NCBI GenBank assembly: GCA_011682385.1 | Contig: JAACET010000003.1 | Span: forward strand, 1 to 46,275 | Origin: Actinomycetota bacterium | GTDB lineage: Bacteria > Planctomycetota > Phycisphaerae > JAACET01 | Reading direction: 5' to 3' | Length of the DNA: 46,275 bases | In this document: positions 9,558-18,070 of the stretch, one piece after another | Position numbering within the stretch: the first letter of the stretch is position 1 | Layout: each line of letters begins with the position of its first letter | Program-made: the position numbers and the translations under genes | Notes under the pieces: generated by a model | Seen by the model: the letters and a program-made list of their open reading frames with translations, nothing else | Told to the model about the DNA's origin: nothing | The model's database searches: none

Positions 9558-9571
9558 CCCGCTTTCGCGGG
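9558..9571 (+). repeat. Short palindrome CCCGCTTTCGCGGG
   Basis: A 5-bp inverted repeat with a TTTC loop lies within the CACAGAT-type repeat region. A degraded relative (CCTGCTTTCGGG) occurs at 9758-9769, next to the stop of the guanylyltransferase gene. It may be a small palindromic element inserted into an older repeat, or a weak bidirectional terminator between the convergent genes. Confidence 0.5.
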
Positions 9572-9580
9572 CACAAGCTT

Positions 9581-9645
9581 CACAGATGAACACAGATTAT
9601 AAGAAAGAAAAGAAAAATCAATTAGGAATGGGGCAATGCCCCTTT
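9581..9645 (+). repeat. Dispersed intergenic repeat, copy 2
   Basis: This plus-strand copy matches the minus-strand repeat at 11-88: CACAGATGAACACAGATTA, AAGAAAGAAAAGAAAAA, CAATTAGGAATG and the palindrome GGGGCAATGCCCC (9630-9642). It is part of the 325-base gap (9452-9776) between rho and the next, convergent gene. That gap is made almost wholly of such repeats and has no gene. Confidence 0.7.
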
Positions 9646-9776
9646 GACGCTGATTTCGCAGATTTCGCTGATTATAAGATGAACACAGATAAGAAGAAGG
9701 TACAAAGGTCCGTAATATTTGATCTTTGATTTTTGATATAGAGACAAAACCTGGATACCTGCTTTCGGGCCTGTTG

Positions 9777-10862
9777 CTAAAGACACTGCCTTCCCTGCCG
9801 TTCCATACGAGCCACCAAATCCTTGACCGCTTGAGCTTGGCTCTTATGGCAGATAAGAGTAGCCTCGGCACTGTGTACTACTATCACGTCTTCCAGTCCG
9901 ATCAGGGCCAACAGATGGTTCTCATCTTCTGATACGATCACATTGTTCCTGCTGTCGAGAAACTCAATTGCAGCCGCGCTGGCCACGTTACCCTCTTTGT
10001 CCATGGGCAACACGTCGGACAACACCGACCATGAACCCATATCCACCCATTGGCAGGGCAGGGCGACCATCAGCACGTTCTGAGCCTTTTCCATTACCGC
10101 ATAGTCAATGGATATTTTCTGCAGTGTCGGAAATATCTGCTGGAATGTCTTCTCGCCGCCATCTTTCCCCCAGTCCGCAGCGATTTCCTGCAGGGCCTTG
10201 TACGACTCCGGCAAAAATTGCTGCAGTTGATCCAGTATAGTCCGCACGCCCCAGACGAACATACCGCTGTTCCAGTAGTGCTGGCCGCTGTCGAGATATT
10301 CTTGAGCCAATTCGCTCGATGGTTTTTCCTTGAACGAACGAACTTTGAAAGCCTGATAGTCATCTTCGGACGATGTTACCGGTTCGCCGGCCTGTACGTA
10401 TCCCAGGCCGGTATGGGCCCAGGTTGGTTTTATGCCGAAGGTGATCAGGCTTTCGCTGTATTTTTCCGCCAGCTCGAAGGCCCGCGTGACGGTTTGACCA
10501 AACACATCGATTGGTTCGATCATGTGGTCGGCCGTGAACACACCCATGACCGCCTCAGGATCCTTTTCATTCAGAATTGCTGCCGCCAGCCCAATGGCGT
10601 TGGCTGTATCTCGGCCTTGCGGCTCGCCGATGACGTTTTCCGCCGGCAGTTCGTGTAGCTCATCTCTGACTGCACTAGCATAGTCGGCATTGGTCAGCAC
10701 GTATATATTGGACGCCTCAACCACTTCCTGCAATCTTTTTACTGACAGGCTCAGCAGACTGCTCTGTCCGAAGATGCGTAGTAATTGTTTCGGCCGGGAT
10801 TTCCTGCTCAACGGCCAAAGCCTGGTCCCCGAACCACCAGCCATGATAATCGCGTAACGCAT
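9777..10862 (-). CDS. Mannose-1-phosphate guanylyltransferase
   Basis: This cytoplasmic enzyme makes GDP-mannose from mannose 1-phosphate and GTP, for surface polysaccharide or glycan synthesis. The 361-residue protein has the nucleotidyltransferase signature MAGGSGTRLWPLSRKSRPKQ at its N-terminus, QPQGRDTANAIGLA-like GEPQGRDTANAIG, FTADHMI (metal-binding Asp), the substrate region GYVQAGE, FKEKP and YWNSGMFVW, and a beta-helix-like tail with HNVIV-type DSRNNVIVSEDE. It lacks the isomerase half of bifunctional ManC/AlgA. It is the last of three minus-strand genes after uvrD and the AEC transporter, 18 bases past the latter's stop. An AAGGAC site precedes its ATG. Confidence 0.9.
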   Translation of the reverse strand: MRYAIIMAGGSGTRLWPLSRKSRPKQLLRIFGQSSLLSLSVKRLQEVVEASNIYVLTNADYASAVRDELHELPAENVIGEPQGRDTANAIGLAAAILNEKDPEAVMGVFTADHMIEPIDVFGQTVTRAFELAEKYSESLITFGIKPTWAHTGLGYVQAGEPVTSSEDDYQAFKVRSFKEKPSSELAQEYLDSGQHYWNSGMFVWGVRTILDQLQQFLPESYKALQEIAADWGKDGGEKTFQQIFPTLQKISIDYAVMEKAQNVLMVALPCQWVDMGSWSVLSDVLPMDKEGNVASAAAIEFLDSRNNVIVSEDENHLLALIGLEDVIVVHSAEATLICHKSQAQAVKDLVARMERQGRQCL

Positions 10863-10880
10863 AGAACTTTTGTCCTTAGA

Positions 10881-11831
10881 TCACAAAGTAAATAAGGCCA
10901 GTATCGGCAGAACAACCAGCAAAAACAACGCCGTGTTGACCACGAACAAGGCTGAGGCCAAGCGGGCATTTAGGCCAAGGATATTAGAAAGTAACACACT
11001 ATATACGCCCGCTGGCATAAAACCCTGAGTCAGCACAACCTTGGCTGGAAGATCCTGAAACTTCAAGCCAAACAGGCTTACCATCAATAGAGCCACCAAT
11101 GGAGCGATCACGAATTTAACGCCGGCTTGCGTGAAATACAAGCGGATATATTTGCGGATATCACCCAGGTGCAGGTTCAAGCCGATAACTGCATAGGACA
11201 TGAATGTCCCCGCCACGATGAGGATTTGCAGCAGGCGATAGGTTTTAATCCATGACGGATAAGGTATTTTCAGAATGGAAAAGATTATCCCTCCCACAAG
11301 ACCAAAAATACAAGCCGAACGAATGTTCCAGATGCCTTCCCAGATAACTCGGCCCGGCGATTTCTGCGCCGAGTGGGGATTGAAGTGATTAGCCAAGGGA
11401 AAGATGAGTAAAACCACTGCCGGATTCCAAAGAAAAACGTAGATTTGAGACAGGGCCAAACCATCCGAGCCGTAGAAGAAATAACAGACCAGACCGCCCA
11501 TGGTGTACCCGAAGTTGCTTATGGCACAGGCCAGGAAAAATGCCCCGCGATCTGTTTTGCTCAACTTGTGCAGACGGGATACGAATAGACTCACCGCTAT
11601 TATAATGACAAAACTCAAAACCTGAATACAGGGCAGCAGAGCGAACCTGCTTTGCAGGGTACTGGGCCAGATGGACAGAAAGGCTACGCTCGGATAGCTC
11701 ACCACCAGAACTATCAAAGAGATGTGTTGCGACGCTTTATCACCCAGTAGCTCGCCTCGACGCAGCAAATAGCCGCAGCAGAGACCGCCGACAATGATAA
11801 GCAAAATGAAGATAAAGGGGGTTGCGCTCAT
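10881..11831 (-). CDS. AEC (auxin efflux carrier) family transporter
   Basis: The protein has 316 residues and about ten hydrophobic segments, from ATPFIFILLIIVGGLCCGYLL at the N-terminus to ALFVVNTALFLLVVLPILALF at the end. The layout of two five-helix halves, with VSYPSVAFLSIW early and GLKFQDLPAKVVLTQGFMPAGVYSVLL late, is that of the AEC/malate-permease family. Members export auxin or carry small organic acids; the substrate cannot be read from the sequence. Its ATG lies 3 bases after the UvrD stop codon, so the two genes are surely co-transcribed, although no functional link between them is obvious. Confidence 0.83.
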   Translation of the reverse strand: MSATPFIFILLIIVGGLCCGYLLRRGELLGDKASQHISLIVLVVSYPSVAFLSIWPSTLQSRFALLPCIQVLSFVIIIAVSLFVSRLHKLSKTDRGAFFLACAISNFGYTMGGLVCYFFYGSDGLALSQIYVFLWNPAVVLLIFPLANHFNPHSAQKSPGRVIWEGIWNIRSACIFGLVGGIIFSILKIPYPSWIKTYRLLQILIVAGTFMSYAVIGLNLHLGDIRKYIRLYFTQAGVKFVIAPLVALLMVSLFGLKFQDLPAKVVLTQGFMPAGVYSVLLSNILGLNARLASALFVVNTALFLLVVLPILALFTL

Positions 11832-11834
11832 AAA

Positions 11835-14045
11835 TTACATCTCGCTCGTGGGCTTATGCAAATCAGCGTATTCGAGCATCATGGTCTGTGGGCCGGTCTC
11901 TTCAAAATCAATGACTGCCCGGGTGAACTTGCCGAATCGCCCGATCTGTTCGATCTTGCCCAGACCGTACCTGGGATGATAAACGCTGCTGCCCTCGATA
12001 AGTCCCGCCACAAAGCCGGATCGACCGGCGCGGCGATTGGAGCCTTCTCGGCTGGAGCGCTGCAACAGGGCATCGGGTGTCTTGACAAGTTTAGCCAGGC
12101 TCTCTGTGCCGGCTGATACTTCGCATTGGCAGTGTCGCACCGACTCGGCGGGCAGCTCGGCCAGGAAGCCCGACGCAACCGTGCGGTTGGTCGAGCCGCG
12201 GACCTGCCGATAGCGGGCATAGCTCATTACCAGCCGGCGCTGGGCTCTGGTCATACCCACGAAGCACAGGCGGCGCTCTTCTTCAAGTTCGGACCTATTC
12301 TCTGCAGCGCGGCTGTGCGGAAGCAGGCCGTCTTCCAGCCCCACCATGAACACCACGGGAAACTCCAGACCCTTGGCCGCATGGAGGGTCATCATGGCCA
12401 CTGCCCCCTGCGACGGATCGAACGAATCGACATCGCAAACTAAGGATGTTTGTTGCAGATAATCTTCCAGATTGCCTTCGGGGTTATCCTTATCATACTG
12501 TGCCGCCGAGGAAATCAGCTCGTTGATATTGTCCATAGCCGTGCCGTCTTTGTGCCGATCAGTGCTATATTCAGCTTCCAGATTTGTTCGGCGAATGACT
12601 CGTTCCAACACTTTTTGGACCGGCCTTTGAGGTCCGTTGACAAGCTCATCCAAAAGGACGGCAAACTGCTTGAGTGGCCCGGCAGCTCGTCCCAGACCCG
12701 CAATGATACCAGGCGTGGCCAGGGTTTCTCGAATAGTGGCCCCGGACCTACGGCTGTGCTCCCGCAGGGCCTGGACCGTTTTGGCCCCGATCTTACGTGC
12801 CGGAACATTGATAATCCGCAGCAGACTCAACTCATCGTTCGGGTTGACTATGGCACGCAGGTACGCCAGTACGTCCTTAATTTCTTTACGAGCGTAGAAG
12901 GCTACCCCGCGAACCATTTGGTATGGAACCCCCGCCGAACGGAGCGCCTGCTCCAGCGGACGTGAAAGACTATTGACCCGGTAGAAGATAGCCACATCGT
13001 TATAGCTGCCGCCTTGGACATATTCGGCGATTCTCTCGGCCACGTAGCCGGCCTCAGCCCGCCCATCGGCACAGCAGACTACCTCTATTTTTTCGCCCTC
13101 GGGATTCTCCGTCCAGAGTTTCTTATCTCGGCGGAGTTTGTTGGCTTTGATCAGTCTGTCCGCTGCCGCCAGAATATGTTTTGTACTGCGATAATTCTGC
13201 TCCAGACGCACGATTTTGGTTTGGGGGAAGTCCCGCTCGAAATCGAGTATATTGGAGATATCCGCCCCACGCCAGCCGTAGATCGACTGATCCGGATCGC
13301 CGGTTGCGCAGATATTCTGGTGGTCACGGCAGAGCACACGCCCAATCACATACTGTGCCTGGTTGGTATCCTGATACTCATCGATGAGTATGTACCGATA
13401 TCTACCGGCCAGTTGCCGACGTATCGATTCGTTTTCTCGCAAAGCATCCACCATCCGCAGCAACAGATCGTCAAAATCCAGGGCACTGTTTGATTCCAGT
13501 ACTTGTTGATACCGACGGTATATTTTGGCTACTTGCTTGGTGTAGAAATCGTTGGCCCGTTCCTGGTACTCCGCTGGCCGCAGCAACTTGCTTTTGGCTC
13601 GGCTGATCTTTTCGCAGGTAGCTGCCGGTGGCCAATTCTTAGGATCCAACCCGCTCTGCTGGGTGGCCTCTCGCAGGGCGGCCAGGCTGTCGGCCCGGTC
13701 GAAAATAGAAAAGTTCGGTGTCAGAGACAGTTCTTCCGCAAATTCGCGCAGCAGACGTGCACACAGGGAATGGAAGGTGCAAATGGTTGTCTTAGCCGCT
13801 CCAACCAGTCCAATCACACGGCTGCGCATCTCTGCCGCGGCCTTATTGGTAAAGGTCAGAGCCAGGATGTGTTCGCCCTGCACTCCTGTGGCCATCAAGT
13901 ACGCCACCCGATGGGTTATGACTCTGGTTTTTCCGCTTCCCGGGCCAGCCAGTACCAGTAAGGGGCCGTCACGGTGGGTAACCGCCGTATGCTGAGCACA
14001 GGTCAGGTTCTCCAGCAAATGCTGCTGCGATGTCGATTGTATCAC
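11835..14045 (-). CDS. UvrD/PcrA-type superfamily 1 DNA helicase
   Basis: This is a 3'-5' ATP-dependent helicase of repair and replication restart. All SF1A motifs are visible: Q motif region CAQHTAV, Walker A AGPGSGKTRVITH, Ia LTFTNKAAAEM, Walker B LIDEYQDTNQAQ, III GDPDQSIYGWRGA, IV LEQNYRST, V MTLHAAKGLEFPVVF and VI RLCFVGMTRAQRRL. The tail (VYHPRYGLGKIEQIG...) resembles the PcrA RNA-polymerase-binding Tudor-like module. The frame opens with TTG at 14093. I prefer GTG 14045 because AAGGG sits 7 bases before it and the product (736 residues) then starts as the family does. It leads a minus-strand set with the AEC transporter and guanylyltransferase. Confidence 0.93.
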   Translation of the reverse strand: MIQSTSQQHLLENLTCAQHTAVTHRDGPLLVLAGPGSGKTRVITHRVAYLMATGVQGEHILALTFTNKAAAEMRSRVIGLVGAAKTTICTFHSLCARLLREFAEELSLTPNFSIFDRADSLAALREATQQSGLDPKNWPPAATCEKISRAKSKLLRPAEYQERANDFYTKQVAKIYRRYQQVLESNSALDFDDLLLRMVDALRENESIRRQLAGRYRYILIDEYQDTNQAQYVIGRVLCRDHQNICATGDPDQSIYGWRGADISNILDFERDFPQTKIVRLEQNYRSTKHILAAADRLIKANKLRRDKKLWTENPEGEKIEVVCCADGRAEAGYVAERIAEYVQGGSYNDVAIFYRVNSLSRPLEQALRSAGVPYQMVRGVAFYARKEIKDVLAYLRAIVNPNDELSLLRIINVPARKIGAKTVQALREHSRRSGATIRETLATPGIIAGLGRAAGPLKQFAVLLDELVNGPQRPVQKVLERVIRRTNLEAEYSTDRHKDGTAMDNINELISSAAQYDKDNPEGNLEDYLQQTSLVCDVDSFDPSQGAVAMMTLHAAKGLEFPVVFMVGLEDGLLPHSRAAENRSELEEERRLCFVGMTRAQRRLVMSYARYRQVRGSTNRTVASGFLAELPAESVRHCQCEVSAGTESLAKLVKTPDALLQRSSREGSNRRAGRSGFVAGLIEGSSVYHPRYGLGKIEQIGRFGKFTRAVIDFEETGPQTMMLEYADLHKPTSEM

Positions 14046-14209
14046 GTCTTTACCCTTAGATGATTCGGCTGAGTCGACACGTTTAGTCGCCAACTCAGCC
14101 GCAGAAGTACACCCACCCGAACATACCCTAAGCGGACCAGCCGGTCAACAATCCAAACTGATGGGCCAGCCCCGGCACCTGCGTACGGGCCGATCCCGGA
14201 GGATTAAGA

Positions 14210-14237
14210 TTGCACAAACCACTCATTCCGGTAGAAT
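14210..14237 (+). promoter_or_regulatory. Possible sigma70 promoter before hisF
   Basis: TTGCAC (14210-14215), a 16-base spacer and TAGAAT (14232-14237) lie about 60 bases before the hisF start, in the gap divergent from uvrD. The -10 is good (5 of 6) and the -35 weak (3 of 6). Confidence 0.35.
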
Positions 14238-14298
14238 ATCAGGGGCTCATGGGACCATCGGTCCGGCCGAAAGTTCGGATTCCTTCCGGATATAATTG

Positions 14299-15105
14299 AT
14301 GTTAGCCAAACGTATTATCCCCTGTTTGGATGTGGACAAGGGCCGGGTCGTCAAGGGCGTGAAGTTCTTTGAGCATCGCGATGCCGGAGATGTGGCCGAG
14401 GCTGCCATGCGCTATGATGCTCAGGGCGCTGACGAATTGGTCTTCTATGATATCTCAGCCTCGCATGAGGGCCGTGATCTGATGATTGATGTGCTGCGTG
14501 AGGCTGCCGAGCGGGTTTTTATGCCCCTGACGGTTGGCGGCGGGATCCGCAGCGTCGAGGATTGTCGTCTAATGCTCTCCAATGGGGCCGACAAGGTTTC
14601 GATTAATACCGCGGCCGTCAAGGACCCGGACCTTATCCAGCGAGCCGCTCTGCGTTTTGGCAGACAGTGTATTGTTTTGGCCATTGATGCCAATCGCGTG
14701 CAGATTAACGGCCGGGAGCAGTGGAAGGTTTTTATCAATGGTGGTCGGACCCCCACTGATCTGGAAGTGGTTGACTGGGCCAAGCGAGGCCGCGATAACG
14801 GTGCCGGTGAGATTGTATTAAATGTCATGAATGCTGATGGCACCCTTGACGGCTATGATCTAGAGATGACCAGGGCTGTTTCCGAGGCTGTGGACATTCC
14901 CGTCGTAGCTAGCGGCGGAGCCGGTGAGTTGGAGCACTTGGCTGATGTGTTGACTGTGGGCAAGGCCGATGCCGCCTTGGCCGCCAGCATCTTCCACTTT
15001 GGTACCTACACCATTGGCCAAGCCAAGGAATTCCTCAGTGCCCGCGGAGTTACCGTTCGGCTCGAGCCGCAATTTGGGTCGAAGGCCACTGTGAACAGTA
15101 ACTAA
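14299..15105 (+). CDS. hisF: Imidazole glycerol phosphate synthase cyclase subunit
   Basis: HisF uses ammonia delivered by HisH to convert PRFAR to imidazole glycerol phosphate and AICAR, in histidine synthesis. The 268-residue beta/alpha barrel starts [12 protein letters not shown], where the aspartate is the first catalytic acid. [10 protein letters not shown], a second catalytic Asp in [23 protein letters not shown] and the phosphate-binding [11 protein letters not shown] follow. A TTG directly before the ATG would add only one residue. I chose ATG because HisF proteins begin [12 protein letters not shown]. It is detached from other his genes and is followed 21 bases later by pilT. Confidence 0.95.
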   Translation: MLAKRIIPCLDVDKGRVVKGVKFFEHRDAGDVAEAAMRYDAQGADELVFYDISASHEGRDLMIDVLREAAERVFMPLTVGGGIRSVEDCRLMLSNGADKVSINTAAVKDPDLIQRAALRFGRQCIVLAIDANRVQINGREQWKVFINGGRTPTDLEVVDWAKRGRDNGAGEIVLNVMNADGTLDGYDLEMTRAVSEAVDIPVVASGGAGELEHLADVLTVGKADAALAASIFHFGTYTIGQAKEFLSARGVTVRLEPQFGSKATVNSN

Positions 15106-15126
15106 GCATGGGAGTGTAAGTAGTAC

Positions 15127-16287
15127 ATGGATCAGGATATTAGACCCAAAGCTGCCCCCCCGGTTGATGACTACGAGCACCGGGTAGCGGACGAGAAGTT
15201 GATTAAGTATTTCAAGGCCGTGGTCGAGCTGGATGCCTCGGACTTGCACCTTAAGGAGGGTGCTCCTCCGCGGGTCCGGGTTACCGGCCGGATGCGCCCG
15301 ACCAAGAGCGAACCTCTGACCAATCAGCAAATAGTCGATTTGGTCACACCTCTGCTCAGTGAACGGCAGAAGGAGTTTCTGCGTACTCACGGAGCCATCG
15401 ACCTGGCCTACGAGTTGGAAGGTAGTGATCGTTTTCGGATCAATATTTTTCGCCAACGCGGCAAGTTGTCAGTAGCGGCCAGGCGGGTACCGCGGAATAT
15501 CCCCGATTTTTCATCTCTTCATCTCCCCGCTATGGTTACCAAGATTGCGGAATACCACCAGGGGCTGGTCTTGGTCAGCGGTATTACCGGTTCGGGGAAA
15601 AGTACGACGCTGGCAGCCATGTTGGAACATATCAACAAGCATCGTTCCTGTCACATTGTGACCATCGAGGACCCGATTGAATTTCTCTTCGACGACAAGA
15701 AGGCCTTCATCAATCAACGCGAGATCGGCATTGACGTGCCTACTTTTGATGATGCCCTACGCTATCTGATGCGCGAGGACCCTGACGTGGTGCTCATCGG
15801 CGAGATGCGCGACAAGGAGACTTTTGCTGCAGCCTTGCGCGCTGCCGAGACCGGCCACCTGGTCTTTGCCACGGTTCACGCTTCCAGCACTTATCAGACG
15901 ATCACACGCATTCTGGAATTGTTTACTCCCGACGAACGCAACTTAGCTCGGCAGTCCTTGTGCTTTAATCTTCGGGCTGTCATCTGCCTGAAACTGATGC
16001 CCAGCATCGCTGATGGTGTCGATCGTGTGCCGGCCACGGAGATTATGTTGACTACACCCACGGTACACAAGATGCTCGAGGAGGGCCGCGACGCTGAGAT
16101 CGCGGAGATTGTCAAGAGTAGCTCCCACGAGGGAATGCATGATTTCACCGCTAGTTTAATGCAGTTGATTGAGAAAGAATGGGTTGATCCCCGGGTGGCC
16201 TACGATTATGCTCCGAATATCGATGAGTTAAAGATGCGGCTCAAAGGGATATCTACCAGCGGTTCCGGCGGAATGCGCGCGGAATAA
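15127..16287 (+). CDS. pilT: PilT-type retraction ATPase
   Basis: PilT is the cytoplasmic hexameric ATPase that retracts type IV pili. The 386-residue protein has the N-terminal PAS-like domain (ASDLHLKEGAPPRVRVTGRMRP), Walker A GITGSGKST (about residues 152-160), the Asp box VTIEDPIEF, Walker B DPDVVLIGEMRD (218-229) and the His box HLVFATVHASS (244-253). The AIRAGQT-like segment is present as ALRAAETGH. It has about 20 extra N-terminal residues compared with typical PilT. All catalytic residues are present, in contrast to the gene downstream. No pilin or PilB gene is in the window, so a pilus is inferred from family only. It could equally power another retracting fibre. Confidence 0.88.
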   Translation: MDQDIRPKAAPPVDDYEHRVADEKLIKYFKAVVELDASDLHLKEGAPPRVRVTGRMRPTKSEPLTNQQIVDLVTPLLSERQKEFLRTHGAIDLAYELEGSDRFRINIFRQRGKLSVAARRVPRNIPDFSSLHLPAMVTKIAEYHQGLVLVSGITGSGKSTTLAAMLEHINKHRSCHIVTIEDPIEFLFDDKKAFINQREIGIDVPTFDDALRYLMREDPDVVLIGEMRDKETFAAALRAAETGHLVFATVHASSTYQTITRILELFTPDERNLARQSLCFNLRAVICLKLMPSIADGVDRVPATEIMLTTPTVHKMLEEGRDAEIAEIVKSSSHEGMHDFTASLMQLIEKEWVDPRVAYDYAPNIDELKMRLKGISTSGSGGMRAE

Positions 16288-16343
16288 GGCCGGATTTGCT
16301 CCGTTGGCCAACGGCACTGCTGGGATTATATGGAATCTGACGT

Positions 16344-18029
16344 ATGTTAACTTTGATAGCCAGTGGGACACATCTTGCCCTAGCCATCGGTGGCGTCTTG
16401 GGGGCGGTTCCTGTCCCTGGGCAGTATTTTTCCTTTACTAAAATTGTATTAGCTCTGGTGCTCTTTGGCGTCTTGGCCCGGATTATGACCTGGACGGACG
16501 CCGACTTGGATCGCCTTCATGGCCCCAGAACTTTATGGAACACCATAATGCTCGCGGTTGGCCTGATAGCTGTTAGCATCTTGTTATTCATTCCCAATTT
16601 CCTCGTGGCTGTATTGTTGTTTCTAGCCGTCACCTCCACTGGGCTCGGCAGCTATGTACTTTGGCGTAACTCCTTGGTGGCCGAGGTTGATCGGGTATTT
16701 ACGGCTACCCATTTGAGGAAGGTTTTGACGGGCTCTGCTGGGGATGTTTCCGACAAAACCGGTCCCATGCCCGAGTTGGACATTGCCATACAGCAGACTA
16801 ATGGGGCCATTGTTACTCCACCGCAGAATGATGAGCTTTTGCAGACGGGTTTTCAATTGACTCATTTCCTGCTTGCCGATGCCTTGACTCAGCGGGCCAC
16901 GGATGTAGCCCTGATTCCCACGGGTCAGGCAACCAAACTTCTGTACCGCATTGACGGTGTCACCACGGAGCGCCAGCGGCTGACCTTGCAGGATAGTTCC
17001 GCTCTGGCGGGTTTTATGAAGTATGCAGCCAAGTTGGACGTGCAGGAAAAACGAGTTCCGCAACGTGGTCGGCTGGCTGTAAAGTCCGGTGCCGGCCTGA
17101 CTCCTCTTTGGATAAGTACCTCCGGTTCCAGTGCCGGCGAAAGGCTGGATATAAAGCTTCTGCGTAAGGCCCAGGAGTTGGGGCTGAATGATTTGCGTTT
17201 GCCGGCTGAGGACCTCAAGAGAGTCCAGGCCCTGGCTCAGGAGGAGAAGGGCCAGGTTGTGGTTACTGGTGGACGGGATTGTGGAACCACCACCACTCTT
17301 TATGCCTTTTTGCGATCTCACGACGCCTATGTTCAGCATATTCACAGTATAGAAACCAGACCTTTGGCAGAGTTGGAGAACGTTACTCAGCATAAGCCCA
17401 AGATTGTCGACGGCAAAATCAACATTGCCGACACTCTTCGGACTGTGCTGCGGGGAGATCCTGGCGTGGTATTGGTCGAGCCGGTGAAGGAGGCCACCAC
17501 GCTGAAGATGATGCTCAAGGCTGCTCAGGGTGATAGGAAGGTTTACGCGGGTATGTCTTGCAGTAGTACCTTCGCCGCCTTGGCCGAGATTATGACCTTG
17601 GCAGGAGCACCCGAGCTTGTGGCCGAGTCGCTCAAGGGTATTGTGGCTCAGAAGCTGCTGCGCAGGTTGTGCCCTTCGTGTCGGGAGGCCTATCCTCCCG
17701 ATGCTCAACTGCTCAAGCGTCTTAACCTTCCTGTAGACAAGATAAAACAGTTTTACCGCCCACCTTCAAAGCCTTTGGTGAATGAGAAGGGCAAGCCCAT
17801 AATTTGTTCCACCTGTGGCGGCACGGGTTACTTTGGGCGGGTGGGGGCTTTCGAGATATTGATGATTACCGACGAAATCCGAGACCTGATCAGGCAGGAT
17901 GCCGGCATCAGCCAGATAAGGTCTGCCTGTAGGAAGAAACGTATGCTATACCTTCAGGAGCAGGCCCTAAGAAGAGTCATTGAAGGACTCACTAGTATCA
18001 GCGAGGTGGTTCACATTAGCAAGACTTAG
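16344..18029 (+). CDS. Membrane-linked GspE/PilB-like protein with degenerate ATPase site
   Basis: The 561-residue protein starts with about three hydrophobic segments (near residues 5-25, 30-48 and 65-98), unusual for this family. A GspE/PilB-like core then includes LTQRATDVALIP and YRIDGVTTERQ. The Walker A equivalent is TGGRDCGTTTT, with threonine 315 in place of the essential lysine. The Walker B stretch reads DPGVVLVEPVKE where relatives have DPDxxxxGEIRD, so the acidic residue has moved by one position. The His box is lost (MSCSSTFAAL). The C-terminal zinc motif is intact: CPSC near 443 and CSTC near 488, then GGTGYFGRVGAFEI. It is probably inactive as an ATPase and may be a membrane platform or partner for the adjacent PilT. 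The reading frame is intact, so this is not a pseudogene. Confidence 0.82.
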   Translation: MLTLIASGTHLALAIGGVLGAVPVPGQYFSFTKIVLALVLFGVLARIMTWTDADLDRLHGPRTLWNTIMLAVGLIAVSILLFIPNFLVAVLLFLAVTSTGLGSYVLWRNSLVAEVDRVFTATHLRKVLTGSAGDVSDKTGPMPELDIAIQQTNGAIVTPPQNDELLQTGFQLTHFLLADALTQRATDVALIPTGQATKLLYRIDGVTTERQRLTLQDSSALAGFMKYAAKLDVQEKRVPQRGRLAVKSGAGLTPLWISTSGSSAGERLDIKLLRKAQELGLNDLRLPAEDLKRVQALAQEEKGQVVVTGGRDCGTTTTLYAFLRSHDAYVQHIHSIETRPLAELENVTQHKPKIVDGKINIADTLRTVLRGDPGVVLVEPVKEATTLKMMLKAAQGDRKVYAGMSCSSTFAALAEIMTLAGAPELVAESLKGIVAQKLLRRLCPSCREAYPPDAQLLKRLNLPVDKIKQFYRPPSKPLVNEKGKPIICSTCGGTGYFGRVGAFEILMITDEIRDLIRQDAGISQIRSACRKKRMLYLQEQALRRVIEGLTSISEVVHISKT

Positions 18030-18070
18030 GCACGCGGCCACGACGGCTGAAGTTTTGGGAAAGGTAGATT

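Noticed and set aside
9491-9675. CRISPR array
   Set aside because: The repeats are 9-10 bases long with no spacers between them; there are no cas genes.
16623-17708. 361-codon minus-strand frame opposite the GspE-like gene
   Set aside because: It lies wholly within a gene with recognisable zinc and core motifs on the other strand; its own translation has no domain pattern.
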